From Paraburkholderia lacunae (GTDB lineage Bacteria > Pseudomonadota > Gammaproteobacteria > Burkholderiales > Burkholderiaceae), in NCBI RefSeq assembly GCF_003353175.1, contig NZ_QHKS01000003.1:248001-312000 (forward strand): 64,000 nt of DNA, given 5' to 3'. The position numbers were made by a program, and so were the translations under genes. Every line of letters begins with the position of its first letter. Position 1 is the stretch's first letter. The notes under the pieces are model-generated. The model ran no database searches and had not been told where the DNA came from. It saw nothing but the letters and a program-made list of their open reading frames with translations. Shown one piece after another: positions 26,984 to 37,300 of the stretch.

Positions 26984-28594
26984 ATGAAACTTTTTACCAA
27001 GGGTCTGCTGCTGATTGCAGTGCCGAGCGTGGTCGAGCTGGCGCTTCTGGGCGTCGTCTTCGATACCCAGGAGCAAACGGCGCAGGCCGCGCAGTGGGTC
27101 GCCAACAGCAAGCAGATCCTCTATCAGTCGTCTGCCATCGTCGATCCGCTGCTGCATCAGGCCGCGCGGGTACGCACGGGCATGGTCGTCGGCGACCCGT
27201 CGTTTATTGACCGGCATACAGTGTGGGTCGAGCTCGGCGACCGGCTTGCGCACCTCGAGACGCTGGTCGGCGATACGCCGCAGCAAGTCCTGCGGGTGCA
27301 CCAGATGCAAAAGGCGATCGAAGCGTATCGCGCGCAGACCGCCGCGATCTCGCAGGCCCTGCATACGGGGCGCAGCCTGAGTGCGTTCATTGCACGGGAA
27401 AACGGCGCGCTGCCCCAGCAGATCGCACTGTTTCGCGACGAGCTTGCCGCGTTCGTCAACGAAGCGGCGCGGCTCGACGCAGAGCGCGACGCGTCCCTTG
27501 CGCGGCGGGGCGAGCGCCAGCAAGACGCGCTGATCGCCGCCGTGATCGGCTCGATGCTGATCTGGGCAGCCACTGCCATGGTGTTCGCGCGCAGCATCGG
27601 CCGGCGGCTGGAAGTGCTGACCGATAATGCCGAGCGGCTGGGCAACGGGAGGCCGCTTGCGGCGCCGCTCTCCGGCAACGACGAAATCGCCGCACTCGAT
27701 GCGGTGCTTCATCAGACGGGCGCCCGTCTGCGCGAAGCGGAAGGCGAGCAGACCTTGCTGAAAGCGCGGCTCGAAGCGCGCGCGCAGGAACTCGCGGGCG
27801 TCAACGAGGAGCTGCGCCAGGAGACGCAAGACAACGAAATGTTCATCTATAGCGTGTCGCACGATCTGCGCTCGCCATTGGTGAATCTGCAAGGCTTTTC
27901 AAAAGAGTTACAGGTGTCGTGCGACGAACTGCACGGCACCGTCGAGGCGGCCGGCTTGCCGCACGCCGAGCACCGGCGCATGGTGCATATCCTCGACGGC
28001 GACGTGCGGGAGTCCTTGCAATATCTGCGTACCGCGGTGACGCGGGCCGCGGCGATCATCGACGCGCTGTTGCGCATTTCGCGCGCCGGCCGGCTCGAAT
28101 ATCAGTGGCAGCGCGTGAGCGTCGGCCGGGTGGTGGGACGAGTGGTCGATGCGCTGCAAGGCGCGATCAGCCAGCGCGCGGCGGTCGTCACCGTGCGCGA
28201 GTTGCCGCCCGCGTGGGGAGACCCGGGCGCGATCGAACAGATTTTCAGCAACCTGATCGGCAACGCGCTCAATTATCTCGACCCGGTGCGTCACGGGCGC
28301 ATCGAGATCGGTGCGCTGGAGCCGGAACCCGTGGACGAACTGGAGCCGCGCGCGCTACGCACCCGTACCTATTACGTGCGCGATAACGGACTTGGAATTC
28401 CGGCGGCGTATATGTCGAAGGTGTTCCGTGCGTTTCAGCGTCTGCACGGCGACGTCGCGAGCGGCGAGGGCATCGGGCTCGCGGTGGTGCGGCGGATCGT
28501 CGAGCGGCACGGCGGCAGGGTTTGGGTGGAGTCGGCGGAAGGCGCGGGGTCGACCTTTTTCGTCGTGCTGCCGGAACAGCCGGCACGTCGTTGA
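26984..28594 (+). CDS. Membrane sensor histidine kinase (CHASE3-like)
   Basis: A 536-residue sensor kinase. A first membrane helix (about residues 6-26) is followed by an all-helical extracytoplasmic region of about 150 residues, consistent with a CHASE3-type sensor. A second membrane helix (about 187-207), a HAMP-like stretch and a coiled coil come next. The HisKA box YSVSHDLRSPLVNLQGF gives phospho-acceptor H293. The ATPase domain has N-box NLIGNALNYLD and G-boxes DNGLGIP and GEGIGLAVV. It begins a three-gene signalling cluster. A GTG at 26966 is an alternative start. Confidence 0.9.
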   Translation: MKLFTKGLLLIAVPSVVELALLGVVFDTQEQTAQAAQWVANSKQILYQSSAIVDPLLHQAARVRTGMVVGDPSFIDRHTVWVELGDRLAHLETLVGDTPQQVLRVHQMQKAIEAYRAQTAAISQALHTGRSLSAFIARENGALPQQIALFRDELAAFVNEAARLDAERDASLARRGERQQDALIAAVIGSMLIWAATAMVFARSIGRRLEVLTDNAERLGNGRPLAAPLSGNDEIAALDAVLHQTGARLREAEGEQTLLKARLEARAQELAGVNEELRQETQDNEMFIYSVSHDLRSPLVNLQGFSKELQVSCDELHGTVEAAGLPHAEHRRMVHILDGDVRESLQYLRTAVTRAAAIIDALLRISRAGRLEYQWQRVSVGRVVGRVVDALQGAISQRAAVVTVRELPPAWGDPGAIEQIFSNLIGNALNYLDPVRHGRIEIGALEPEPVDELEPRALRTRTYYVRDNGLGIPAAYMSKVFRAFQRLHGDVASGEGIGLAVVRRIVERHGGRVWVESAEGAGSTFFVVLPEQPARR

Positions 28595-28660
28595 ATTGAG
28601 ACCAGCAGTGGGAATATCTGGAAGCTGTATGCATAACCAAATCGTCGGTACGGAGGGCAT

Positions 28661-29140
28661 ATGAGTCACGGGGAGACGGTCAGCATCGTGCTGATCGAAG
28701 ATGACGACGGCCATGCAACGCTCGTCGAGCGCAACTTGCGCCGCGCCGGCGTTTCGAACGGCTTCGTGCGTTTTCGCGACGGTCAGCAAGCGCTCGATTA
28801 TTTCTTCGGCCCGGCGCCGGCCGACGCCTCTACCAGCCCTTATCCGCCGCGCGAAGATCTGACGAATTTCGTCGTGTTGCTGGATCTGAAGATGCCGCGC
28901 GTAGATGGTTTCGAGGTGTTGCGGCGCCTGAAAGATTCGCCGCAGACGGCCGCGGTGCCGGTCATCGTCCTGACCACGACCGACGATCCACGCGAAATCG
29001 CGCGCTGCTATGAGCTCGGCTGCAACGTCTACATTACCAAGCCGGTTGAATACGATGCGTTCATCGAAGCGGTGCGCCGTCTCGGCTTTTTCCTGCAAGT
29101 GGTCAAGCTGCCGTCCGGCCATCGGCTGGCAGCGCCGTGA
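28661..29140 (+). CDS. Stand-alone response regulator (CheY/Rcp1-like)
   Basis: A 159-residue receiver domain with no output domain. Acidic pocket residues are in LIEDDDGHA, the phospho-acceptor is D75 in LLDLKMPRVDG, and the conserved TT and K are in LTTTDDPRE and YITKPVE. The loop between strand 2 and the phosphorylation site is longer than in CheY, as in Rcp1-type partners of phytochrome-like kinases. It starts after CGGAGGG, 66 bp behind the kinase gene, so that kinase is its likely partner. Confidence 0.9.
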   Translation: MSHGETVSIVLIEDDDGHATLVERNLRRAGVSNGFVRFRDGQQALDYFFGPAPADASTSPYPPREDLTNFVVLLDLKMPRVDGFEVLRRLKDSPQTAAVPVIVLTTTDDPREIARCYELGCNVYITKPVEYDAFIEAVRRLGFFLQVVKLPSGHRLAAP

Positions 29141-29216
29141 GGGGCGCCTCATGAAAGGTGACCGAAAGCAGCCATGACAATATCGCTACATCAGACCTAG
29201 CCAAAGAAGACTCCGC

Positions 29217-31202
29217 ATGACCGAAGAAGTATCCACGCAGCCCGCCGCGTATGTACTGGTAGTCGATGACGACGAAGGCATCCTGCGGCTTGCGCGCAAG
29301 TCGCTCGAGCGCGCCGGCTGCCGCGTGGCGATCTGCGCAGGTGTCGAGTCGGCCCGCGAGCGGCTCGCCGCCGGCTCGCCCGACCTGCTGGTGCTCGACT
29401 ACCAGTTGAGCGGGCCGGAGACCGGCCTCGATTTTTTTCGCCGCTTGCGCGCTGAAGGTGTGCGGATTCCCGCCATTCTCGTGACCGGTTTCACCGACGA
29501 ATCCCGCGTGATCGAGGCATTGCGCGCGGGCGTGTCCGACGTGGTGCCCAAGTCCGGCGATTACCTCGATTACCTGCCCGAGGCCGTCGAGCGGGTGCTG
29601 TCGCAGGTGCGCCTGCAGAAAGCCTCGGACGAAGCCTTGTTGCTGCGAGATCGCGAACAGCACTACCGGACCTTGTCGGAGGCGTTGCCGCACCTTGTGC
29701 TGACCTGCAACGCGGAGGGCGATTGCGATTTTTTCTCGAAGCAATGGTTCGACTACACGGGGCTCGCCGAAAATCGTTCGTACGGCCTCGCTTGGCTCGA
29801 CGCCGTGCATGCCGACGACCGTGAGGAAATCCGCAGCACCTGGCTCAAGGCGGTGAAGAGCGGCGCCGGCGACTATCGCCACGAACTGCGGATTCGCCGC
29901 CATGACGGCGAATTTCGCTGGTTCGATGCCCGCGTGGTCGCCATGCGGGATGCCGACGGCAACGTCACCAAATGGTTCGGCAGTTGCACGGATATTCATC
30001 CGCAGCGTGAAGCGATCGAGGAGCGTGAACGGCTGCTCGCGTCGGAACAGGCCGCCCGCCAGACTGCCGAAGAAGCCAATCGCGCGAAAGACCGCTTTCT
30101 GGCGATGCTGTCGCATGAATTGCGCACGCCGCTCACACCGGTGCTGGCCGGCGCCAGCGTGCTCGAGATGATCCCCGGTCTGCCCGACCAGGCGCGCGCG
30201 AGCGTGCGCATGATTCGTCGCAATGTCGAACTCGAAGCGCGGCTGATCGACGATCTGCTCGACCTCACGCGGGTGGCGAACGGCAAACTGCGTCTGTCGC
30301 TGGAAACCGTCGACGTGCACGATGTGCTCGACAGCGTGCTCGAACTGTTTCGCAGCGAGATTCAGGTCAAGCAGCAAGACGTGCACGTGCACAAGAACGC
30401 CCAGCACCACTACGTGCTGGCCGACCGCGCACGGCTGCAACAAATGCTGTGGAACCTGATTCGCAACGCCGCGAAGTTCACGCCGGACGGCGGCCATATC
30501 TACGTGCGTACACGCGACGAACGCATGCACGTGCAGATCTCGGTTGAAGACACGGGGATCGGCATCGAACCGGAACAGATCGGCAAGCTGTTCAACGCGT
30601 TCGAGCAAGGCAACCAGAACATGACGCGGCAGTTCGGCGGTCTCGGCCTCGGTCTCGCGATCACGAAGGCGCTGACTGACGTGCATGGCGGCACGGTGGT
30701 TGCGCAAAGCCCGGGCGCGCATTGCGGCGCGACCTTCACGATCACGCTGCCGACCGCCGCGAAACCTGCCGAGGCACCCCTCGTCAGTGCGCCCGCTGAA
30801 GTGCATTCGGCCGGCCTTCTGACCATTCTGCTGATCGAAGATCACCTCGATACCGCCGAGGTGATGGCACAGCTGATTCGCAGCCTCGGACACGACGTGA
30901 CGGTGGTCGGACGCGTGGACGACGCGCTGGCCGCCACCCAGGTGAGCACCTTCGACCTGGTGGTCAGCGACGTAGGCTTGCCCGACGGCACCGGCCTCGA
31001 TTTCATCAAGGCGTTCCGCGAACATTCGAACGTGCCCGCGATCGCGTTGACAGGCTTCGGCACCGACGAAGACGTGCGCCGTTGTCTGAGCGCCGGTTTC
31101 ACTTCGCATTTGACCAAGCCGGTCAATTTCGGCCAGCTTGAAACGATGATCGAAAGCGCGGTGAGCCGGAAGGCCGGGAAAGACACCCGGCGCGCCAGTT
31201 GA
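29217..31202 (+). CDS. Hybrid histidine kinase with two receiver domains (REC-PAS-HisKA-HATPase-REC)
   Basis: A 661-residue soluble hybrid kinase. An N-terminal receiver (about residues 10-130, D61 in VLDYQLSGPETG) is followed by a PAS domain with PAC motif (about 140-265, RHDGEFRWFDARV). The HisKA box LSHELRTPLTPVLAG has H300. The ATPase domain has NLIRNAAKFTPDGG, DTGIGIE and GLGLGLAI. A C-terminal receiver carries D585 in VSDVGLPDGTG. It has no membrane helix, so it may receive phosphate from the upstream kinase and regulator. It lies 76 bp after the regulator gene and ends at a strong shared terminator. Confidence 0.92.
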   Translation: MTEEVSTQPAAYVLVVDDDEGILRLARKSLERAGCRVAICAGVESARERLAAGSPDLLVLDYQLSGPETGLDFFRRLRAEGVRIPAILVTGFTDESRVIEALRAGVSDVVPKSGDYLDYLPEAVERVLSQVRLQKASDEALLLRDREQHYRTLSEALPHLVLTCNAEGDCDFFSKQWFDYTGLAENRSYGLAWLDAVHADDREEIRSTWLKAVKSGAGDYRHELRIRRHDGEFRWFDARVVAMRDADGNVTKWFGSCTDIHPQREAIEERERLLASEQAARQTAEEANRAKDRFLAMLSHELRTPLTPVLAGASVLEMIPGLPDQARASVRMIRRNVELEARLIDDLLDLTRVANGKLRLSLETVDVHDVLDSVLELFRSEIQVKQQDVHVHKNAQHHYVLADRARLQQMLWNLIRNAAKFTPDGGHIYVRTRDERMHVQISVEDTGIGIEPEQIGKLFNAFEQGNQNMTRQFGGLGLGLAITKALTDVHGGTVVAQSPGAHCGATFTITLPTAAKPAEAPLVSAPAEVHSAGLLTILLIEDHLDTAEVMAQLIRSLGHDVTVVGRVDDALAATQVSTFDLVVSDVGLPDGTGLDFIKAFREHSNVPAIALTGFGTDEDVRRCLSAGFTSHLTKPVNFGQLETMIESAVSRKAGKDTRRAS

Positions 31203-31238
31203 TTCACAAGTGTGCTGCGGTTAGGTTGAGTGCACGAT

Positions 31239-31277
31239 AAAAAGGCCTGCTGCGAGTCGATCGCAGCAGGCCTTTTT
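31239..31277. terminator. Bidirectional terminator between the hybrid kinase gene and mscL
   Basis: A perfect 17-bp stem (AAAAAGGCCTGCTGCGA and its complement) with loop GTCGA has A- and T-tracts on both sides, so it can end transcription from both convergent genes. Confidence 0.93.
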
Positions 31278-31320
31278 ACTGGACCCGGCAGATGGCGCCT
31301 CGCGACGCCAGCTCGAATGC

Positions 31321-31767
31321 TTAACGCGACGAGTTCTTGAGAGAGTCGCGGATTTCGCGCAGCAGCAGCACGTCTTCCGTCGGCGGCGGCGGCTCGGCCG
31401 GTGCGGCCTCAGCCGGCTTGCGCAGATTGTTGATGAACTTGACCATCAGGAAAATGATGAATGCAAGGATCAGAAAGTTGATCAGGACGGTGATGAACGA
31501 GCCATAACCGAACACGGCGACGCCCGCCGTCTGCAAGTCTTTATACGACTCCGGGCTGCCCTTGAAGCTGGCCGGAATCGCACCCAGGCGGACAAACTTG
31601 TTGGAGAAATCGAGACCGCCGGTGGCGACCCCGACAACAGGCATGATCAGGTCTTTAACAATCGAATTGACGATGGTGGAAAATGCGCCGCCGATAATCA
31701 CCCCGACGGCTAGATCCATCACGTTGCCCTTGAGGGCAAATTCCTTGAATTCCTTGACCATGCTCAT
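31321..31767 (-). CDS. mscL: Large-conductance mechanosensitive channel MscL
   Basis: MscL opens under membrane tension to release solutes during osmotic downshock. The 148-residue protein has the N-terminal amphipathic helix and TM1 ([20 protein letters not shown]), a periplasmic loop, TM2 ([16 protein letters not shown]) and a C-terminal helix after a Pro-rich linker. GGGGGA lies just upstream of the ATG. Confidence 0.97.
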   Translation of the reverse strand: MSMVKEFKEFALKGNVMDLAVGVIIGGAFSTIVNSIVKDLIMPVVGVATGGLDFSNKFVRLGAIPASFKGSPESYKDLQTAGVAVFGYGSFITVLINFLILAFIIFLMVKFINNLRKPAEAAPAEPPPPTEDVLLLREIRDSLKNSSR

Positions 31768-31877
31768 AGAGGATCCCCCTTGAAAATTGATCCCCGAATG
31801 ATACCAACCTCATAAGGATTGACCAGTCTTTGGGCCGGGAACGGCGTGCTGGATTGTTAATTTGGGTTAATCGGAAA

Positions 31878-32912
31878 CTAAGCCGGAAACTCCGGCGTTA
31901 GCGCGCGAGCCCGTTCGATGTGCGCCGCAAAACTGACCGGGTCGGTGTTGGTGCCGCATAGCAGAACGCCCACACGTTTGCCTTGCAGTTTTTCGCGCAG
32001 CGGTCCGAGCAGCGCTGCGGTTGCAGCGGCGCAGGCCGGTTCGACGGCCAGCTTAAGTTGACCGAACAAGGTCAGCATGGCCGAGCGCAGTTGGTCGTCG
32101 GATACGGTGACGAGCTGGTCGATGTGACGGCGGCATAGTTCGTAGCTGTATTCCTCGGTGTGCGGCGCCATCAGCGAATCGGCGATGCTGTGCATATGGC
32201 CCATCTTGACCGTGTGATTGGCGGCGAAGCTCTTGCCCATCGCATCCGAGCCTTCGGGTTCGACGCCGTACACATGCACACGTGGATTCGCTAGCCTCAT
32301 TGCCGTGGCGACCCCGGCGGCGAGGCCGCCGCCGCCGATCGGCACGATCACCGCTTCGAGGTCGGGCGTTTGCGTGACCCACTCGTAGCCGAGCGTGGCC
32401 GACCCCAACACCGTGCGATAGCCGTTGAACGGATGCACGAAGTAGCGGCCTTCCTCCGCCTCGATGCGGCGCACCAGTTCGAAGGCTTCGGCGAGATTTT
32501 CCGCGAACACGATCTCGGCACGGTACTGCCGGCACAACGCGACGCGCGCTGGATTGGCGGTGCGGAACAACACCACCTTCGCACTGATGCCAAGCCGCTG
32601 CGCCGCGTACGCGACCGCCACCGCATGATTGCCACCCGACACGCAGGTGACGCCCGCGCTGCGTTGCGCTTCGTCGAGCGCGAGCAGGTTGGTGAATGCG
32701 CCGCGCGCCTTGAAGCTGCCGCCCGCTTGCAGCAGCTCGAACTTGAAGTTCACCACCGTGCCTTCCAGCGACGGAAAGTCGAGCCGGTCGAACACTGGCG
32801 TTCGCGTGACCCACGGCGTCAGCGCGAAATGTTGTGTGGCGATGTCGTCGAGAGTCGGGATCGGCTCGCCGTCGATCGTATGGTCGGTGTGCTGCGGCGT
32901 GGCGGTTGACAT
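31878..32912 (-). CDS. Threonine/serine dehydratase (PLP-dependent)
   Basis: A 344-residue fold-type II PLP enzyme. The lysine that forms the Schiff base is K68 in GGSFKARGA. The phosphate-binding loop is GGGGLAAG, and the asparagine motif is SGGNHAVAVAYAAQRL. This places it with threonine dehydratase or serine/threonine deaminase enzymes. There is no C-terminal ACT-like regulatory domain, so it resembles the catabolic, not the isoleucine-regulated, type. Hydroxyaspartate or other beta-hydroxy amino acids are possible alternative substrates. It lies 89 bp after argE on the same strand. Confidence 0.82.
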   Translation of the reverse strand: MSTATPQHTDHTIDGEPIPTLDDIATQHFALTPWVTRTPVFDRLDFPSLEGTVVNFKFELLQAGGSFKARGAFTNLLALDEAQRSAGVTCVSGGNHAVAVAYAAQRLGISAKVVLFRTANPARVALCRQYRAEIVFAENLAEAFELVRRIEAEEGRYFVHPFNGYRTVLGSATLGYEWVTQTPDLEAVIVPIGGGGLAAGVATAMRLANPRVHVYGVEPEGSDAMGKSFAANHTVKMGHMHSIADSLMAPHTEEYSYELCRRHIDQLVTVSDDQLRSAMLTLFGQLKLAVEPACAAATAALLGPLREKLQGKRVGVLLCGTNTDPVSFAAHIERARALTPEFPA

Positions 32913-33001
32913 GGCGTGGGCGTGGTTTTTTGTCGGTATGCGTAGGACTCTTTTCGAGCCGCTCAGTTTCAGGGCGCGCGTGCGTCCCCCAAGGGGACTT
33001 C

Positions 33002-34234
33002 CTACGGGGCGCCGACAGACATGCTGTGAATGAATTTCTGCAAGAAACGCTCGCAGGCGACGAGCTGGTCGAGCGCGACGAATTCGTTCGCCTTGTGCGC
33101 CTGCTGGATGTCGCCAGGTCCGCAGACGATGCTCGGAATTCCCGCCAGCGAGAACAGCCCGGCTTCCGTGCCGTACGCTACCTTGCGTTTGTCCTGGTCG
33201 GCGGTCAATGCACGCACGAGTTGCGTAATGGCCGCTTGTTCAGACGAATCGAGCCCGGGCGCCGCGGCGATCTTGGTGATCTCGATCGCCGCCGATGGAT
33301 GCTCGCGCAACATTTTCGGCAGCAGCGTTTCGCGCGCGTATTGGTCGATGCGCGCGAAGATCGGTTCGGGATCGAGCGTGGGCAGATTGCGGAATTCGAA
33401 CTGGAAACTGCATTCGGCCGGCACCGTGTTGATCGCATTGCCGCCGATGATCGTGCTGGTTTGCGCCGTGGTGAAGGGCACGTCGTACAGCTCGTCGAAT
33501 GGACCTTGCTCGCGGAACTGGTCGGCCATGTCGCGGATGTAGCAGATCAGGCGCGCGGCGTATTCGATGGCGTTCAAGCCTTTGGGCGTCAGCGACGAAT
33601 GCGCGGCCTGGCCGCGCACGCAGCATCGATACGCGTTGATGCCTTTGTGCGCGATGATCGGGCGCATGCTGGTGGGCTCGCCGACGATGCAGCCGTCCGG
33701 CTTCACGCCGCGCTTCATCAGGTCTGCAATCAGCAGTGGTGCGCCCGCGCAGCCCACTTCTTCATCGAACGAAAGCGCGAGGTGAATCGGCTTGGCGAGT
33801 TTGGCGCGCTGCATCTCGGGCACCAGCGCAAGCGCTGCGCCGATGAAGCCTTTCATGTCGCAGGTGCCGCGCCCGTACAGTTTGTCGCCGCGGATTTCCG
33901 GCTTGAACGGATCGCTGTCCCATTGCTGACCGTCGACCGGCACGACGTCTGTATGGCCCGACAGCACCACGCCGCCGTTGGTCTCGCCGTCGTGTGCAGG
34001 AATCGTCGCGAACAGGTTGGCCCATTTGCCGCTTTCGTCGTGCGTGAGCGTGGCTTCGATACCGGCGGCGCGCAGTTCGTCGCGCACGGTTTCGATCAGG
34101 CCGAGATTCGGATTGCGGCTTACCGTGTCCATCGACACGAGGCGGGTGACCCAGGGAAGCGAAACAGGCGAGGCGGTGTTCGATGCGGAGGCGGGGGGGG
34201 ACGAAGACTGCGCTGATTCAGCGACGTGAGACAT
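33002..34234 (-). CDS. argE: Acetylornithine deacetylase
   Basis: ArgE removes the acetyl group from N-acetylornithine in arginine synthesis. The 410-residue M20 metallopeptidase-family enzyme shows the metal site GHTDVVPVDG, the bridging aspartate in GRGTCDMKG and the general-base pair in FDEEVGCAG. The dimerisation domain between is complete. The start MSHVAESAQ gives a Ser-rich N-terminus; an ATG 39 bp further upstream adds no conserved residues. Arginine genes of this type are usually scattered, as here. Confidence 0.9.
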   Translation of the reverse strand: MSHVAESAQSSSPPASASNTASPVSLPWVTRLVSMDTVSRNPNLGLIETVRDELRAAGIEATLTHDESGKWANLFATIPAHDGETNGGVVLSGHTDVVPVDGQQWDSDPFKPEIRGDKLYGRGTCDMKGFIGAALALVPEMQRAKLAKPIHLALSFDEEVGCAGAPLLIADLMKRGVKPDGCIVGEPTSMRPIIAHKGINAYRCCVRGQAAHSSLTPKGLNAIEYAARLICYIRDMADQFREQGPFDELYDVPFTTAQTSTIIGGNAINTVPAECSFQFEFRNLPTLDPEPIFARIDQYARETLLPKMLREHPSAAIEITKIAAAPGLDSSEQAAITQLVRALTADQDKRKVAYGTEAGLFSLAGIPSIVCGPGDIQQAHKANEFVALDQLVACERFLQKFIHSMSVGAP

Positions 34235-34271
34235 GACGGGACTCCAGCATTTGAGTCTTCCGATCATACCC

Positions 34272-34295
34272 AAAAAAAAGGCAGCCGTATGCTGC
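34272..34295 (-). terminator. Possible terminator of mfd
   Basis: On the minus strand a 5-bp stem GCAGC-ATACG-GCTGC is followed by C and eight T residues, about 95 bp after the mfd stop. The stem is short and lies in a stretch of several related GCTGCGGCA repeats, so the call is moderate. Confidence 0.45.
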
Positions 34296-34387
34296 GGCAG
34301 CCGCGTGCTGCGGCACGCGTTTTGCGCACCGCAGCATGAACGAAAAACGGCTGGACGTAGCGCGTTTTTTAATTGCGCGCGATCGTG

Positions 34388-37300
34388 TTATCGCGCGACG
34401 GCAGCCGCCGCCGTGCCGCGGCTCGGTGAACCGAGCGCGCGCAAGGTTTCCTTCACCGTCGCGACGCGAACCGCCAGATCCGGGCTGCGTGTTTCGATGC
34501 GCAACTTGTCCTGACCGGCGAGCTTGATGTGCTTGTGCTTCTGCACCATCTCGATGATCCGCAGCGCGTCGATCGGCGGATTGGGGATGAACTGCAAACC
34601 GATCACGGCTTCGCCTGCATCGATCTTCGAAATTCCCAGCGGCTTCGCCGCCAGCCGCAAACGATGCGTCTCCACCAGCGCATGCGCTTGCGGCGGCAAC
34701 TTGCCGAAGCGGTCGATCAACTCTTCCTGAATACCGTCGATCGAATCGTTGTGTTCGCAGTTCGCGAGGCGCTTGTACAGCGACAGACGCTCCTGCACAT
34801 CGCCGCAATAGTCCGCGGGCAGAATCGCCGGAGCGTGCAGGTTGATCTCGGTGGTCGCGGCGAGCGGCGCGGTGAGGTCGGGCTCCTTGCCGTCCTTGAG
34901 CGCTTTCACGGCGTCGTTCAGCATGTCGGTATAGAGCTGGAAACCGATCTCCTGAATCTCGCCCGATTGCTTGTCGCCGAGCACTTCGCCGGTGCCGCGA
35001 ATTTCGAGGTCGTGCATCGCCAGATAGAAGCCCGAACCGAGCTCCTCCATCTGCTGGATCGCTTCGAGCCGGCGCTGCGCCTGTTTCGTCAAACCTTGCG
35101 GATCGTGCACCAGCAGATACGAATACGCCTGGTGGTGCGAACGGCCCACGCGGCCACGCAACTGATGCAACTGGGCGAGACCGAATTTGTCGGAACGGTG
35201 GATCAGGATCGTGTTGGCGCTCGGCACGTCGATACCGGTTTCGATAATCGTCGTGCACAGCAGCACGTTGGCGCGTTGCGCGACGAAGTCACGCATCACG
35301 CGTTCGAGTTCGCGCTCGTGCATCTGTCCGTGCGCGACCGCGATTCGCGCTTCGGGCACCAGCGCTTCGAGCATGTGCCGGCGATTCTCGATCGTCTCGA
35401 CTTCGTTGTGAAGGAAGTAGACCTGGCCGCCGCGCTTCAGCTCGCGCAGCATCGCCTCGCGGATCACGCTCTCTTCCTCGCGACGCACGAAGGTCTTGAT
35501 CGCGAGGCGCTTTTGCGGCGCGGTGGCGATCACCGAGAAATCGCGCAGACCTTCGAGCGCCATGCCGAGCGTACGCGGAATCGGCGTGGCGGTGAGCGTC
35601 AGCACGTCGACTTCAGCGCGCAAGGCCTTCAAGGCTTCCTTCTGGCGCACGCCGAAGCGGTGTTCCTCGTCGATGACCACGAGCCCCAGCCGCTTGAACT
35701 GCACATCCGAGGACAGCAGCTTGTGCGTGCCGATCACGATATCGACACTGCCTTCGTTGATCTGCTGGATCGCCGCGTTGACTTCTTTGGTCGACTTGAA
35801 GCGCGACAACTCGGCAATCCGTACCGGCCAGTCGGAGAAGCGGTCCGTGAAGGTTTGCGTGTGCTGTTCGGCGAGCAGCGTGGTGGGCGAGAGCAGCGCC
35901 ACCTGCTTGCCGCCCATCACCGCGATGAATGCCGCGCGCAATGCGACTTCAGTCTTGCCGAAGCCGACGTCGCCGCAAACGAGGCGATCCATCGGTTTGC
36001 CGCTCGTCATATCGCCGATCACCGCGGCGATGGCCGCGGCCTGGTCCGGCGTTTCCTCGAAGCCGAAGCTCTCGGCGAACTTCACGTAGTCTTTCGGTTC
36101 GAGTGCGAACGCGTGGCCTTCGCGCGCGGCGCGACGGGCGTACAGATTCAGCAGTTCGGCTGCGGTGTCGCGGATCTGCTGGGCGGCTTTGCGCTTCGCC
36201 TTTTCCCACTGACCGGAGCCGAGCGAGTGCAAGGGCGCGCTTTCCGGATCGGCGCCGCTGTAGCGCGAGATCACATGCAGTTGCGCGACCGGCACGTACA
36301 GTTTGCTTTCCCCGGCGTATTCGAGGTGCAGAAACTCGGTTTCGCCTTCACCGAGATCCATCGTGACGAGGCCCATATAGCGGCCGATGCCGTGCTGCGA
36401 ATGCACGACCGGATCGCCGACCTTCAGCTCGGACAGGTCGCGCACCATCGAATCGACGTTGCTCGCCTGTTCCTGGCGGCGGCGTCCCGCGCGGCGCGCG
36501 AGCGGTCCGTATAGTTCGGTCTCGGTGATGATCGCGATGCCATCTTCCGGCACGGCAAAACCGTTGGCGAGCGGCGCGACGCCCAGCGAAAAACGCGCGT
36601 CGCCCGTGAGCCAGTTCTGGAAGCTGTCGCTCGATGCGGGTTTCAGGTGATTGTCGGCCAGCAACTGCAGCAGCGTTTCGCGACGTCCCGCCGATTCCGC
36701 GGCGAACAGTACGCGGTTCGGCGTGGTGTCGAGATACGCGCGCAAGGCGGATACGGGATCGTCCGCATGACGGTCGATCGCGAGGTTCGGTAACGCAAGC
36801 GACCAGGCGCCGCCTGCGTTCGTGGGCAGCACGAGTCGCGCGAACGGTTTGGCGAAGGTGAAGAAATCCTCGTCCGAGAGGAACAGACGCTGCGGCTCGA
36901 GGATCGGCCGGTCGCGATCGTGCGACAGGAAGTTGTGGCGTTGCCTTGTGTCGTTGGTGAAGCGCCGGATCGCCGCGTCCAGATCGCCGACGAAGGCCAG
37001 TTGCGCGCCTTCGGGCAGGTAATGGAACAGCGTGGCGGTTTCGTCGAAGAAGAGCGGCAGATAGTATTCGATGCCCGCCGACGGCACGCCGTTGCCGATG
37101 TCCTTATAGATCGACGCACGGCTCGGGTCGCCTTCGAAGGTTTCGCGCCAGCGGCTGCGGAAGGCGGTGCGGGCGGCTTCGTCGAACGGGAATTCGCGGC
37201 CCGGCAGCATGCGTACGTCCTTGACCGGATAAAGGCTGCGCTGCGTGTCCGGGTCGAATGCGCGAATCGAGTCGACCTGATCGTCGAACAGGTCGATCCG

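Noticed and set aside
29103..31109. 668-codon minus-strand frame opposite the hybrid kinase
   Set aside because: The plus strand encodes a complete kinase with all motifs; the minus frame is low-complexity shadow.
34529..36514. 661-codon frame opposite mfd
   Set aside because: Antisense shadow of mfd; no start signal and no domain character.
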